Counted from the first letter of the stretch, positions 23,125 through 35,110 are shown. The stretch is DNA of 64,000 nt from Przewalskia tangutica (GCA_029844215.1 CM056736.1:16119501-16183500); one strand, 5' to 3'. Notes: a model not told the origin generated them from the letters alone. Made by a program: numbers and translations.

Positions 23125-24240
23125 AAAAATATCCTATATGCCCCACACATCATTAAGAACCTCATTTCTGTCCGCAAATTTGTCTCTGTTGCCTTTGACC
23201 CTTTTGGTTTTACTGTGAAGGATCTTCATACGGGGACACCTCTTACGAGATGCAATAGCACGCGGGATCTCTATCCATTCCCATCCATCCCCGCTGTCAG
23301 ATCTTGCTCTCCCGTCTCTCTAGAGGCTATCTTTCCATCCACATGGCATAATAGGCTTGGTCATCCAGGAGCCTCAGTTTTTAATTTTCTTAGAGTCAAT
23401 AATTTCATTCCATGTAATAATGTGAAACTAGCCCAATATTGTGTTTCTTATTCTCTAGGTAAACATACTCGTCTTCCGTTTAAATCATCTACTAGTATTA
23501 CTTTTGCACCTTTTGATATTATACATGCCGATTTATGGACATCTCATATCCGTAGTTCCATCGGTCATAAATATTATCTTGTATTGCTAGATGATTGTTC
23601 TCACTATATTTGGGTATATCCTCTTAAATTCAAATCGAAAGTGTTTACCAAATTTCTTTAGTTTCACACTTTTATTCAAACACAGTTTGAAAAAGGTATA
23701 AAATATTTTCAGTGCGATAATGATCGTGAATTCAATAACTTTATGTTTCACCGCTTTTGTACAAACAATCACATGGTTTTTCATTTCTCCTGCCCTCACA
23801 CTTCCCCCACAAAATGGTAAAGCTGAATGAATCATTCACATCATTAACAATATGATTCACACCCTATTGATTCATGCCTTCCTCCTTCCGGCCTTCTGGG
23901 TATATGCTGCTAAGATGTCAGAATACATTCTAAATATTATCCTAACTAGCACCCTTCACAATATTAACCCCTACCGAAATCCTCTATCGCAGAGTTCCTT
24001 CTTACAATCATTTACGAATATTCGATTGTCTATGTTATCCTAACCTTGTCTCTACTTCCCCTCACAAACTAGATCCCCAGACCACTCCATGTGTCTACCT
24101 AGGCTTTCCGCTGAACCATAGGAGCTATCTCTGCTATGACTTGTCCACTCATCAAATTCACATTTCACGTCACGTCACATTCGACGAGACCATATTTCCG
24201 TTTTCTAATCCTAGAAATTCCAAAAACAGGATTACTCATT
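23125..24240 (+). pseudogene. Copia GAG-pre-integrase and integrase, broken
   Basis: Plus-strand frames from about 23125 carry the end of the protease/linker, then WHNRLGHPGASVFNFLRVNN (GAG-pre-integrase), FDIIHADLWTSH and YYLVLLDDCSHYIWVYPLKF of the integrase core. A stop and frameshifts after 23661 break it; later pieces such as CDNDREFNN (about 23712) and LSTHQIHISRHVTFDE (about 24140) are still recognisable. The second cysteine of the zinc-binding domain is disturbed. Confidence 0.85.
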
Positions 24241-24289
24241 TCTTGATGAGCCTGCCATCTCTCCCATCATTCTTAGTCAACTACAGTCA

Positions 24290-24530
24290 TCACCATCGTC
24301 AGCGCCGCGACCCATCATGGAGGTGCCGCGACGCCACCCTTCCAGTGACCAAAGTTCTGTCACACCGTCGTCAGCACCGCGGCCCATCGATGAGGCGCCG
24401 CTGCGCCTAAGCTCCAGTGAACAAATTTCCTCCACACCGTCGTCAGAGTGGCGGCCCATCGATGAGGCGTCACGTCCCTTGATCGCGGCGTCGCGACCCT
24501 TGATGGCGGTGCCGCGACGCCCTCGACGAA
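24290..24530 (+). repeat. Pro/Ser-rich coding tandem repeat in the Copia linker
   Basis: About three imperfect copies of a 70-75 bp unit encode 'PSSAPRPIDEAP' and 'PSSEWRPIDEAS' type blocks between integrase and RT. This linker varies in Copia elements; the GC-rich repeat is unusual against its AT-rich neighbours. Confidence 0.6.
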
Positions 24531-24779
24531 AACTCTTTTACCCTCCCCATATCCGACCTTACCATCAGTTTCAGATCCTACCACTCAGCCGGCGTAGCCA
24601 CCCACTCTCCCCACTCACTAAATGGAAATCCGTGTCAAACATGAGATTTTCAAACCCAAAATCCAATTTAACTTGTCTGCCTAAACCATTTCTTCAATTT
24701 CCAAAAATCCTAAATTGTCCAAACAAGACCCTAATTGGAATGAGACTATGTCTGAGGAATTTAATGTTTTCACTAAACA

Positions 24780-25680
24780 GCACACGTGAGATCTAGTACC
24801 GAGATCGGAGGGGTGAATGCTATCCGTTGTATGTGGCTATTTCATCACAAATTTAGAGACAGTGGAGATCTAGAGAGGTATAAGGCACGACTTGTGGCTA
24901 ATGACACAAATCATCAGGAGGGCATCGATTGTGGTAAGACTTTCAGCCCGGTTGTCAAACCGGCTGCCATTCACATAGTTCTGAGCATAGCCATGGACCA
25001 ACACTAGCCAATCCATCAACTTGATTTGAAAAATATATTTTTACACGGGGACCTGAAAGAAACGGTCTACATGCATCAACCGCCTGGGTTCGTCTATCCA
25101 GCTGTCCCTCACTATGTGTGTCATCTCCGTAAGTCAATGTATGACCTGAAACATGCCCCTTGTGCATGGTATGATCATTTTGCCAGGGATATTATGCAGA
25201 TTGGGTTTGTATGTAGCAGAAGTGATAATTCTCTTTTCATTTTTCATCGAGGTAGTAACATTGCTTACTTACTACTGTATGTGGATGACATTATTCTTAC
25301 TGCCTCATCCGATGGGTTGAAAAATGAGATTATTGCTTTACTTAAGATCGAATTTGCAATGACTGATTTGGGCAAGCTGGGTTACTTCTTGGGGATATCA
25401 GTGACCAGGTTTGCCAACCACATGTTCTTGAGTCAACGTAAGTATGCAGAGGAGATTGTGTACAAGGCTAAGATGGCGAATTGCAAAATCATGCCTACTC
25501 CTGTTGATTCAAAATCCAAGTTCAGTGCTATGGATGATGTTCCAGTCTCCGATCCTACTCTTAATAGGATCCTTGCAGGTGCACTTCAGTATCTCACATT
25601 TACAAGGTCAGGCATTGCTTATGTTGTTCAGCAGGTATGCCTATTTATGCATGCCCACAGAGAGTCTCATTTTACTGCCC
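24780..25680 (+). pseudogene. Copia reverse transcriptase (5' part)
   Basis: The plus strand encodes YKARLVANDTNHQEGIDCGK and TFSPVVKPAAIH, then IFLHGDLKETVYMHQPPGF, LRKSMYDLKHAPCAWY and the catalytic LLLYVDDIILTASSDG. It continues through FAMTDLGKLGYFLGIS to LAGALQYLTFTRSGIAY. A stop separates 24786-25007 from 25026-25754. Past 25680 the frame runs into a duplicated segment and then into the Athila LTR. Confidence 0.9.
25450..25680 (+). repeat. first copy of a 231-bp duplicated RT segment
   Basis: This part of the RT, from aggagattgtgtac to tttactgccc, is repeated at 25683-25696 plus 34342-34558. Without the Athila insertion the two copies stand in tandem with a 233-bp period. They differ at scattered sites, so the duplication predates the insertion. 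Confidence 0.88.
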
Positions 25681-25696
25681 AAAGGAGATTGTGTAC

Positions 25697-27088
25697 TGAT
25701 GCGCGTAATATGCACACACTTTTAAACGCAAGTGCACGTTATCGTATCAAGTAGTATAGTCTTAGATAAGACCGAATATCGTCCTCTGGGATTAGGGTTC
25801 AAGTACCAATTGTCTATTTTCTAGTATCTATTTGGTGAATTAATGAGTGATTGGTTGTTTATGACTAAGAATTATAAAAGCTAATTAATTATAAAGATTT
25901 AATTCAGATGTGATGAGAATAGGGCTTCTATGTATCCTTACTATCCGCTTATGTTACTTACTAATGCATTACTTATGGTGTTCTTCTTGTGGAGAAAGCA
26001 GGTTTACGAAATCGTTTTATACTCAGTTAGGGTTATATAAACACTCAACCCAGTATTGTTCCTTACCTAACTTTCACGATAAGGGTAACTCTATAGGAGG
26101 ATTAAGCACAAAAACCTAGTTGGCCAGTCACGCCTGATGCGCAAAATTAGGGTTGTTAAGCCTCTCATCAACGCTTACAAATCTAATTGAGGTATTTTCA
26201 TCCCCAATTCAAGACCGTCTACCCAACTTACGAAGATATTCACAATCCTCCTTTTCGAATCGATTAGAAATCATATAGTGATAACTAGTTGTCAATTAGC
26301 TACCAAGAATTCAACTCAATTATTGGATAGATCTCTCAATAAGAATAATAACCATAAGCATGCATTACTTTATAACATAAGGTTCAAGAATTCAACATAG
26401 AAAGCCACATAAGAGAATTAGTTCCTAGCCATGAATATGACAAGAACTAATTCAAAGTTCATCATGCAAAACTGAATTAAGGAAAAGAAAAGAAAAGAAA
26501 TTACTAATGTTTGGGTCTCGATCTCTAGGCAAGAAAACCTTGTGTTTGGCAAGAAAGGAACCCTTGAAAGCGCCTAGGGTTCTCCTTTTATAGGTTTAAA
26601 GCGTCTCCTTCTTTTCCTTCGGGCTGGCCCAAAAATCCGTCAAAGACCTAATTTTTCGCGTCGCGCGCCTGCTGTCGGCGCGCGGCGCTAAAGTTCTGCA
26701 ATACCGGGTGTTTTGGCGCGCGGCCGATATCTGCATGCGAGGCGCCGGCGCTGCAACTCTGTGGCTTCTCGGATGTTTAGGCGCGCGGCCATTTCAGTCT
26801 CACGAGGCGCCATGTGCTGGATCTTCTGCGACTTCTACGAATAATAGCGCGTGACCTCGCTTCAGCTGCGAGGCGCGCCAGTGATCAGATTCAGCCTCGT
26901 TTGCCACTTTCTCCGTTTCGGCTCTAGTACCTCTCTTTTCCCCCTTTTCGCTCCTTTTCCGCCATTTGGCCACTTTAGCCACTTTGACTCAAAAGAAAGA
27001 AAATCTATCCTAATCGACACTTTGTATGTACAAAGCGGGACAAAAGACTAACTAGATCGACTCAAAGGTGTATATAAAATACAGATCA
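25697..27088 (-). repeat. 3' LTR of the Athila element
   Basis: 1392 bp, near-identical to 32948-34336 in AT-rich parts. Differences concentrate at CAG/CTG and in the GCGCGGCC block at 26655-26880. Contains the LTR TATA box at 26586-26592 on the minus strand. Confidence 0.92.
26586..26592 (-). promoter_or_regulatory. TATA box of the Athila 3' LTR
   Basis: On the minus strand cctataaaaggagaaccc follows the GC-rich U3 part. The identical motif occurs in the 5' LTR at 33829-33839. Confidence 0.6.
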
Positions 27089-28288
27089 AATACCCTGAAC
27101 TTAACCTTTGCTGCCCTCGAGCAAAGATGAAAAGAAATACAATAAAATGACAGACTCGATAAATAAGAAAATCAACAAAGAAAATAAGCGGACTCACTGC
27201 CATTGATCACTTTTTGCTGCATGAATGTTAACTAGAAAAACATGAAGGTTAGCGAGAATAATATCGAGGAACATATAGCATGGAATTTCAACACGTTGAG
27301 CTAGATATTTCGCAAACTCATACTTATCATGCTTAAATGGAAGTCGGTGTACTCAAGTATGCATATAAATTCAAAAATTCCTATGGCATGCTTACTTGCT
27401 ATTCTCCACTAATTACGGATATACATAGAAGAGATCTTGAGGACTTTGGGGTTGTAATGTAGGCTTAGGTAGGGGTTGGTAAAGATAGGCATTTAGGCTC
27501 ATTTTTACGTACCATAAGCTCTTTGGCTTTTCAATTTTTCCCTTTTTCTTTTGATTCTTTACTTCACTTCATTCTATCCTTCCCTCTTTTGTTTTGGGAG
27601 AATGAAGTATATAATAATGACACACCTTGAACTTAGGCTTTTGCCTATTTCTTATTACTTTTGTATTGGGGTGCAACGGACTTTATTCATTCTTTTGTTT
27701 TCTTTTTAACACAATGTACTCCTCTTTTCATAATTTCACTTATGGTACACTTTGTGGGAATATAGGGTGTCAAAGAAGAAGTTTCAAATTTTAGGCTCGA
27801 TGGGCTAACTAGTGATATTTTTAAAGTGCGGGATAGAAAAGAATGGTAAGAATTGGCTATCAAAGAAATGCTGAGTCATCTCCCTAACATGCATATCCTA
27901 ACTATTTAGCCTCAAATAGCAAGCGATCATAACACATAAGCATTTATCATTTAGCATACATAACTCAAGCAAGAGACTCGAATAGGCAGTTACGTGAGTT
28001 TTTGGCATCTACAACCTAAGTGTTTAGATAATTGCTTCCATTCCTTTACATTATTCCACCTTACTTCACTAGGTGTTTCTAGCAACTCTGAGATACATGA
28101 TCTTTGTGAGCAATTATGACTCAAAAAGAAAAATTTGGTGACTCAGAAATAAACATGAAACAAATAAAAAGACTTAAATAAAACATAACATGACACACAA
28201 ATAAAACTAAAACACAAACACACCCGAACTTAAATCACACATTGCCCCCGATGTGTGTAGACTCAGCGATAAAGAAAACGACACTTAC
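27089..28288 (-). other. Athila 3' untranslated interval
   Basis: Between the second ORF and the 3' LTR there is about 1.2 kb of AT-rich sequence with many stops in all frames. I see no polypurine tract of clear quality next to the LTR and no ORF with a recognisable domain. Confidence 0.5.
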
Positions 28289-29394
28289 AAACTTTGGCTA
28301 AAATGGTGGTGGTGGCGGTGGATAATCATCGACCGTTGGTTGAACAAGGCACTCATTCGTCGATTTGTTGCCTTGTTTCTTGCTGTCCTTGTACTCTTGT
28401 TTGCAAGGTCTGCATCATCTCCTACGGTGTTGGTACAATTGCCCTGTTGTGGGCTCTGAAGGTTACGCTCTTGTGGTTGGCGGTGGCTAGGTCTGCCTCA
28501 TGTGAGCCACTATTTGGCTCATCTTCATCCATGGTTGCCTCTGCTTCTTGTTGTTCTTCTTTGCTGCGGGTTGTACTCTTCGTCATTTCTTTGGGGGCTA
28601 GGGTGCGGAAAAGAGTGCACTATCCCATAGGACACGGCGGTTGGTTTCTTTCATGAGTATCGTGGGTAGTTGTGGGAATTTGCACTCGTGTGGCATAGGC
28701 GGTAATAAGTGAACCGTGTCCCAATCCACTGTTGTCACCAACTGCTGATTTCTTGATGCTCTGCACTATCTCTTTTCCACATCAATTATCGACCTCATAA
28801 TTCCATAAATCAACTTAATCATGTCTTACGGCACTCTGGTGAAGTCGTAGATGGAATCATGCGAACGCGACGAAATCTGACCAAGCCTTGTTGCGCATTT
28901 AGTGCTTTTCGGTGCTCTAGATCCATTCCTTCCGATCTCAGCGACCCGGGGTAGCTCGCGTATGCGCAATATTATTCGATCAATGTTGTTGCTGCTCTGA
29001 GACCATGTTCTAAAATGGTTCCAATCGCTACTTTCTTCAACATCAATTGTTTTTAGCGTTGTATTTATTACTGCGATCGCGAGCATATAATTTCCCCTTA
29101 CAAAGCACCGCTTCGTCTTCTCGGAAAGTTTGCATAAAATTCCCGCACCATTGTTGTATTCAGGTGTTATCTTCTCGGATTGACAAATCTCTTCCACCCC
29201 AGCTCGATCATCGCCGGATGGGCTCATAGCGTCTTCATCCCCATAGGATCCCCTTTGGTAATCCATTCCCCTGCGGAATTACGGGTCTAGTATCAGTCTT
29301 TTGTATCTTTGGTAGGCACGTAACTCACGAACCTATTTTCATCGTATTGGGGTGTTGGGGTGGATGTGGAGCCTCTTCTCTTCACGGTGGCCAT
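28289..29394 (-). pseudogene. Athila second ORF (plant-transposon-protein-like)
   Basis: A start at 29394 reads MATVKRRGSTSTPTPQYDEN, then RFVSYVPTK. After frame changes, the frame 29266-28826 continues with CKGKLYARD-like and QWCGNFMQTF-like pieces, and the region ends near 28290 in a DDYPPPPPPF tail. This layout fits the roughly 350-400-residue ORF in env position in many Athila elements (putative plant transposon protein). Its function is unknown. Stops and frameshifts break it at least three times. The family assignment is a judgement from short blocks. Confidence 0.45.
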
Positions 29395-29689
29395 GGTTAA
29401 AGCAGTTTGGAGCTTTTAACTTAGTGGCACAACGTCTCCTACACACTCGACAACTAGCGGCGAAAAACAACACCCGAACTTCAATCTTTCTACTCAATAC
29501 CGCGACCTTCTTTTCGCTCCTTTCTCCAACTTCACAATCACTTTTGACCTCGAACTACTCGACTACAATACTTCTCCAAACTACTACCTCCTATGACTTT
29601 TAGTAAAAGGATTCAAGAACAAGGATAGGGATTACCTTTTGATGAGAAGACTCAAGCTTGTTCTTGTTTCAATTGGTGGGTTGAGGCTA

Positions 29690-30240
29690 TGGAATGGAGC
29701 TTTGTTGTTTGAGATAGTTGGGGGGTTTTGGGAATTTAAGAGTTTAGGTTGTGGTTGGGTTGGATTTGTGGAGGATTTGTGGGGGAGTTTCTGAAATTTC
29801 GTGGGTTTTGGAGAGGGAAGGTTAGTTTTTTTTTTTTTGAAGTTGGAATTGGGAAAGATCTGATTTTTGGGCGTTTTAAGTTCTGGATTTTCCGGCGCCG
29901 CATGGCCAGCTTTGGCGCGCGGCTAATCATCTGCGCTCGCCGGGATTTTCTGCGCGGCCTGCTCACGGGCGCGGCGCCTAAACTCGGCAACTTTGCGGAA
30001 TTCCACGCGCGGCCTGCTCGCAGGGCGCGGCTCTTAAACTTCGAACTGTTCAGATCTTTTAGGCGCGTTCGCTCTGAGCTGGCGCGGCCACGCTTCTCTG
30101 AAATCCTTGCTTTTCTTGATTTATTTCGTCCCGGTTTAATTTCTTGTACTGTCAATCACAAAACAACAAGATCCAATCTGGTGAGGCGTTCTTAGACAAA
30201 CTAAAATAAAATAACGAGAAATTAAAATAACATAATTAAA
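29690..30240. other. GC-rich spacer resembling the LTR U3 block
   Basis: The segment 29890-30100 repeats 'ggcgcgcggc', 'gcgcggcctgctc' and 'ggcgcggcgcctaaact' motifs also present in the LTRs at 26655-26880 and 33900-34130. Overlapping frames on both strands (29736-30155 minus, 29749-30195 plus) are by-products of base composition. Confidence 0.5.
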
Positions 30241-30439
30241 AAAAGCGTTGGTTGCCTCCCAACAAGCTTTGTCTTTAACGTCTTTTAGCGGGACGCAAGT
30301 TCCTTAGACTTACTAGCCAGGGTGGATTAAGTCCCCAACGATCCATTCGCCACGTTTGGCGTTTCCTTTTCTCCTTTTCTTTTAGCATTATCGGTAGTAG
30401 GGAGTTTGAACAATTACCTCATTTAGTGTCATCTCGACC

Positions 30440-30800
30440 AAACCATGCTTGCTTTCTTGGGCTCATCATTCTTTGGTTGCATTGCAATGGCTCGCGTGGG
30501 GTTTGGTGGTGTTGATTGCAAAACACCCACTTACGATTCTTGGCTCGATGGCGTGTTTAAAGACTTTAAACACCATCTCTTCGTTCTCCACTCTTAGCGT
30601 TAGCTCTCCTCTTTCAACGTCAATCAAGGCTCTGCCGTTGCTAGGAATGGCCTCCCGATATGATCGGGATTTCTGCATCTTCTTCCATATCCGAGAATGA
30701 GGAAGTTTGCGGGAAAGAAAAATTTTCCTACGCACAATCACATCCTCGATCTTCCTCGTGGATGAACCACCATCTGTCGGCTAGTTGCGGACTCACGCGG
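30440..30800 (-). pseudogene. Athila protease/RT-linker fragment
   Basis: The minus-strand frame 30741-30466 has NGRALIDVERGELTLRVENE and EMVFKVFKHA, the block following the protease in Athila Pol. The preceding ILGRPF-type motif is out of frame. No RT follows. Confidence 0.65.
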
Positions 30801-31559
30801 TGGTGGGTTTGCTTCTCCTAACTCGATCTTTTGAAAGCGATGAGGCATCAAATTTATACTCGCCCTAGATCACACAAGGCTCTGTTGCAGTCACCCCGCC
30901 CACTGTGCATGGTAGTGTAAAGCTTCGGTCCTTTAGCTTTGGTGGCAATTTCTTTTGTAAGATAGCACTACACTCTTACATTAGTGCTACTATCTCATAT
31001 TCGACGATTTCCTCTTTTTCCCCAAGATTTCTTTCATGAACTTGAAGTAAGATGGCATCTGCTCCAAAGCCTCTATAAGCGGTATGTTGATGTGCAACTT
31101 CACGAATACCTCCAGAATTTGGAAAATTGTTTATCGACCGCCTTCCTTTGTAATCTGCGGGGAAAGGAATCTTTCTGTATACTCCTTCTAGGAGTTTTCT
31201 CTATCATGGGCTAGGTTCGGTCACCTTATCTTTTCTAACTCTGCTTCCTCTCACTATTGGTGGTAATTTGTTGCTCAATTGTTTTCCAACTTCTCATTGC
31301 TTGCCTTACATTGCTCCTCAGTTTACCTCGATATTGCTTGGCAATGTCGCGTGGCTTTGATGTTTGCACTGCTTTGCTATTTGTCCTACTGTGTTTCCAA
31401 GTTTACGAGCGAGGATCTAGATTCTGTTATAAAGCTGCGTGCAGGCGTTGGCAAGTCTTTGTCATGGTGCTTTAAGCTCATCTGGTTTTCTTCTTGACTG
31501 AGTGCATTGGTATTGAAATTTGGGGGGCTTGAGTGAAGGCTGTTGATTCAATGCTGCTG

Positions 31560-32600
31560 GTTACGATCTGGCCCTATCTTGGTCTGCGCCACGATATTGG
31601 TTTCTTGGCCACAGTGCGATTTTCTTGGCCACGATCTCCTCTCGTAGAAGTTTGGGTGATTCTCCACCACGGATTATAAGTGTTTGAGTAGGGGTTGTTC
31701 TGTTGCCTCGGTAGTTACCTCTTGCTTGACACTCTGCTGCTCCATTGGGATGTTGTTGGTATCCATTGAAGGACACCTATCAAATGTATGTGGGCGCCAC
31801 ATATCTCGCGATTTTCGGCGGTTGCGACATTCAGACCGCGGTATGTTCTGCAATTGTTTCGCTAGAAGAGCCACTGCATGCGTTCAAGCGACAATAGCAT
31901 CTACTTACGTGGACCCATGATTCTTCTCCCGGCTGGTTGCCCTCTCTTGATGACATGGTTGTTAGTGGCCATATCTTCTAATAACTCGTGGGCGTCGTGG
32001 GCTGTTTTCCTCATGAATGCCCGCTGCGTTGCATCTATGATGGTTACGGTTGTCTTGCTTTCGGCCGTTGTAGAAAATATGAACCAAGTTCCACAACTCA
32101 ATGCAATGGTGTGGACACTTCCTCTGTAGATCCTTGAATCTCTCTCATGCTTCATATAAGGACTCTCATCGACTTGATAGAAGTTGTTCAACTCCCTCTT
32201 AATTTTCTTTGCTACTGAGGTGGAAAGAACTTGGCTAGGAATTTACGTGCGGCTCGTGCCATGTAAATATCGAATCGGTGGCGAGAATTCAACCATACTT
32301 TTGCTCTATCCCTGAGTGAGAAGGGAAAGAGCCTCAATCTGACGGCATCGTCAGTAACGCCGTTATATCTGAAAGTGGCACATAGCTCCAAGAAATTTGC
32401 TATGTGCATATGTGGATCCTCCGATGGCGATCCTCGAGCGCATTGTGTCTTGCCCGTGCTCGAGTGCTTTGGTTTTATCTAGAAATTGTTGTCTCCTATT
32501 GTAGGGAGTCTAATGCAAGTCTGTGCTCCATTCACTCTTGGTAGCACATAATCTCCCAGACTTCTTTCTGGCTGTATTCGAACCCTGTCCTCCATATCTA
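31560..32600 (-). pseudogene. Athila gag, fragmented
   Basis: In order on the minus strand: RVRIQPERSLGDYVLP (about 32590), MHIANFLELCATFRYNGVTD and DAVRLRLFPFSLRDRAKVWL (32409-32212), FLAKFFPPQ, a helix-rich part (32191-31901) and the zinc-finger region PHTFDRCPSMDTNNIP (about 31795). This is the Athila Gag layout, forming the capsid and binding RNA. Frames change several times. Confidence 0.85.
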
Positions 32601-32926
32601 TTGGGACTTGCGAGGATCTCACAGGTTAAGTTGATTTTCACCTAACCCTTCTCTCATCCTGTTATTGTTGGGAGCAGTCCATTTCTATCAGCGTTGCAAT
32701 TCGATTCTTTCTGTTACGTTTGCGGGCTTTCTCAATTCCGGATTGAAGGAACAAGAGTGTCGACTCCTCTTCTCCTTCGCATAAACCGATATCACGAGAA
32801 AGATCAAAACAAACAAAGAATCACGGCACCACGATTTTCGTAGAAACTAAAAATAAATAAAAAAATGAAAATTAAATCCAAATTAGAAATTAAAAATAGA
32901 TAATTTGATATTGAACTATTGCTAAT

Positions 32927-32941
32927 CCGACAGCGGCGCCA
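32927..32941 (-). promoter_or_regulatory. Athila primer-binding site
   Basis: The minus strand reads tggcgccgctgtcgg, six bases after the 5' LTR. It matches the TGGCGCCGTTGCCGG type used by Athila elements. Confidence 0.85.
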
Positions 32942-32947
32942 AAAACT

Positions 32948-34336
32948 TGATGCGGCGTAATATGCACACTTTTAAACCCAAGTGCACGTTATCGTATCAA
33001 GTAGTATAGTCTTAGATAAGACCGAATATCGTCTCCGGGATTAGGGTTCAAGTACCATTGTCTATTTTCTAGTATCTATTTGGTGAATTAATGAGTGATT
33101 TGTTGTTTATGACTAAGAATTATAAAAGCTAATTAATTATAAAGATTTAATTCGGATGTGATGAGAATAGGGCTTATGTATCCTTACTATCCGCTTATGT
33201 TACTTACTAATGCATTACTTATGGTGTTCTTCTTTTGGAGAAAGCGGGTTCTGAAATCGTTTTATACTCCCGTTAGGTTATATAAACACTCAACCCAGTA
33301 TTGTTCCTTACCTAACTTTCGATAAGGGTAACTCTATAGGAGGATTAAGCACAAAAACCTAGTTGGCCGTCACGCACAATGCGCAAAATTAGGGTTGTTA
33401 AGCCTCTCATCAACGCTTACAAATCTAATTGAGGTATTTTCATCCCCAATTCAAGACCAAATACCCAACTTACAAAGATATTCACAATCCTCCTTTTCGT
33501 AATCGATTAGAAATCATATAGTGATAACTAGTTGTCAATTAGCTACCAAGAATTCAACTCAATTATTGGATAGATCTCTCAATAAGAATAATAACCATAA
33601 GCATGCATTACTTTATAACATAAGGTTCAAGAATTCAACATAGAAAGCCTATAAGAGAATTAGTTCCTAGCCATGAATATGACAAGAACTAATTCAAAGT
33701 TCATCATGCAAAAGCTGAATTAAGGAAAGAAAAAGAAAAGAAATTACTAATGTTTGGGTCTCCAATCTCCTAGGCAAGAAAACCTTGTGTTTGGCAAGAA
33801 AGGAACCTTGAAAAGCGCCTAGGGTTCTCCTTTTATAGGTTTAAACGTCTCCCTTCTTTTCCTTCGGGCTGGCCCAAAAATCCGTCAAAGACCTAATTTT
33901 TCAGCGTCGGCGCGCCTGCTGTCGGCGCCATGGCGCCTAAAGTTCTGCAATACCGGGTGTTTTGGCGCGCGGCCGATATCTGCTGCATGCGCGCGCGGCC
34001 TGCAACTCTGTGGCTTCTCGGATGTTTAGGCGCGCGCGCCTATTTGGTCTCACGAGGCGCGCGCGCTGATCTTCTGCGGCTTCTCGAATAATAGCGCGCG
34101 GCCTACAGCCAGCTGCGAGGCGCGCTGGCGAGTGATTTCAGCCTCGTTTGCCACTTTCTCCGTTTCGGCTCTAACCTCTCTTTTTCCCTTTTCGCTCCTT
34201 TTCCGCCATTTGGCCACTTTAGCCACTTTGACTCAAAAGAAAGAAAATCTATCCTAATACGACACTTTGTATGTACAAAACGGGACAAAAGACTAACTAG
34301 ACTGACTCAAAAGGTGTATATAAAATACACCGATCA
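32948..34336 (-). repeat. 5' LTR of the Athila element
   Basis: 1389 bp, partner of 25697-27088. The TATA motif is at 33829-33839 and the GC-rich U3 block at 33900-34130 on the minus strand. Confidence 0.92.
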
Positions 34337-34341
34337 TGTAC

Positions 34342-34558
34342 AGGGCTAAGATGGCGAATTTCAAAATCATGCCTACTCCAGTTGATTCAAAATTCAAATT
34401 CAGTGCTATGGATGATGTTCTAGTATCCGATCCTACTCTTTATAGGAGCCTTGCAGGTGCACTTCAGTATCTCACATTTACAAGGTCAGACATTGCTTAT
34501 GATGTTCAGCAGGTATGCCTATTTATGCATGCCCCCATGGAGTCTCATTTTACTGCCC
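34342..34558 (+). repeat. second copy of the 231-bp duplicated RT segment
   Basis: Continues the duplicate that starts at 25683-25696, from agggctaagatggcg to tttactgccc. It encodes LAGALQYLTFTRSDIAYDVQ, closer to the usual Copia sequence than the first copy. Confidence 0.88.
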
Positions 34559-35060
34559 TTAATCGTATCATCTGATACATTAAGGGCACACTTGATTATG
34601 GTTGCACCTATACCTCTATGCAAGGTTGATCTCTTATACGGATGCAGATTGGGCAGGGTGTCCGGACACGCGACGCTCCACCTCCGACTTTTGTGTTTTT
34701 TTAGGGGATAATCTGGTTTCATGGTCTGCCAAGCGACATGCAACCCTATCTCGTTCGATCGAGAAATTTGAGTTGAGCGTTGCAAATGTGGTAGCTGAGA
34801 TTTGTTGGCTCAGAAATTTACTGTTAGAGCTTCAGTGTCCTTTACATCAGACATCTATTGTGTACTGTGATAACATCCCTTCGATCTACCTTTGTCACAA
34901 CCCGGTTCAACATCAGCGAACCAATCACATTGAGATGGACATACATTTCGTTCATGAGAAGGTTGCGCTAGGACATGTCAAAGTGTTACATGTTCCCTCA
35001 TCATATCAGTACACATATATATATTCACCAAAGGACTTCCCCGACAGTTATTTCTTGACT
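34559..35060 (+). pseudogene. Copia RNase H
   Basis: The frame 34602-35213 reads SYTDADWAGCPDTRRSTSDF, then GDNLVSWSAKRHATLSRS, WLRNLLLELQCPLHQTSIVY, CDNIPSIYLCHNPVQHQRTN and HIEMDIHFVHEKVALGHVKV. These are all conserved Copia RNase H blocks, with the catalytic D in DADW. A stop after LNRII (about 34575) and a changed 'EKFELSV' (normally EAEYR) show decay. Confidence 0.88.
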
Positions 35061-35110
35061 TCAGATCCAGTCTCAGCGTCCGGTCTCCTCCGACTCCGAC
35101 TGAGGGTGTG

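Larger units (their letters stand above)
25697..34336 (-). mobile_element. non-autonomous Athila-lineage Gypsy element, TSD TGTAC
   Basis: LTRs of 1392 and 1389 bp (25697-27088, 32948-34336) start tgatgcg and end gatca on the plus strand. The target duplication tgtac is exact at 25692-25696 and 34337-34341. The PBS on the minus strand is the TGGCGCCG type of Athila elements. Internal coding remnants are gag (about 32600-31560), a protease-like piece (about 30800-30440) and a second ORF in env position (29394-28289). No RT, RNase H or integrase is detectable, so it must have been mobilised in trans. It lies inside the RT of the 22.7-35.3 kb Copia. Confidence 0.92.

Noticed and set aside
24317..24796. 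159-codon frame as a possible host gene
   Set aside because: It is the repetitive linker between integrase and RT of the Copia element, with the flanking domains in order.
29736..30195. Long overlapping frames on both strands (139 and 148 codons)
   Set aside because: GC-rich, Arg/Phe-biased translations without motifs, inside a transposon spacer; composition explains them.
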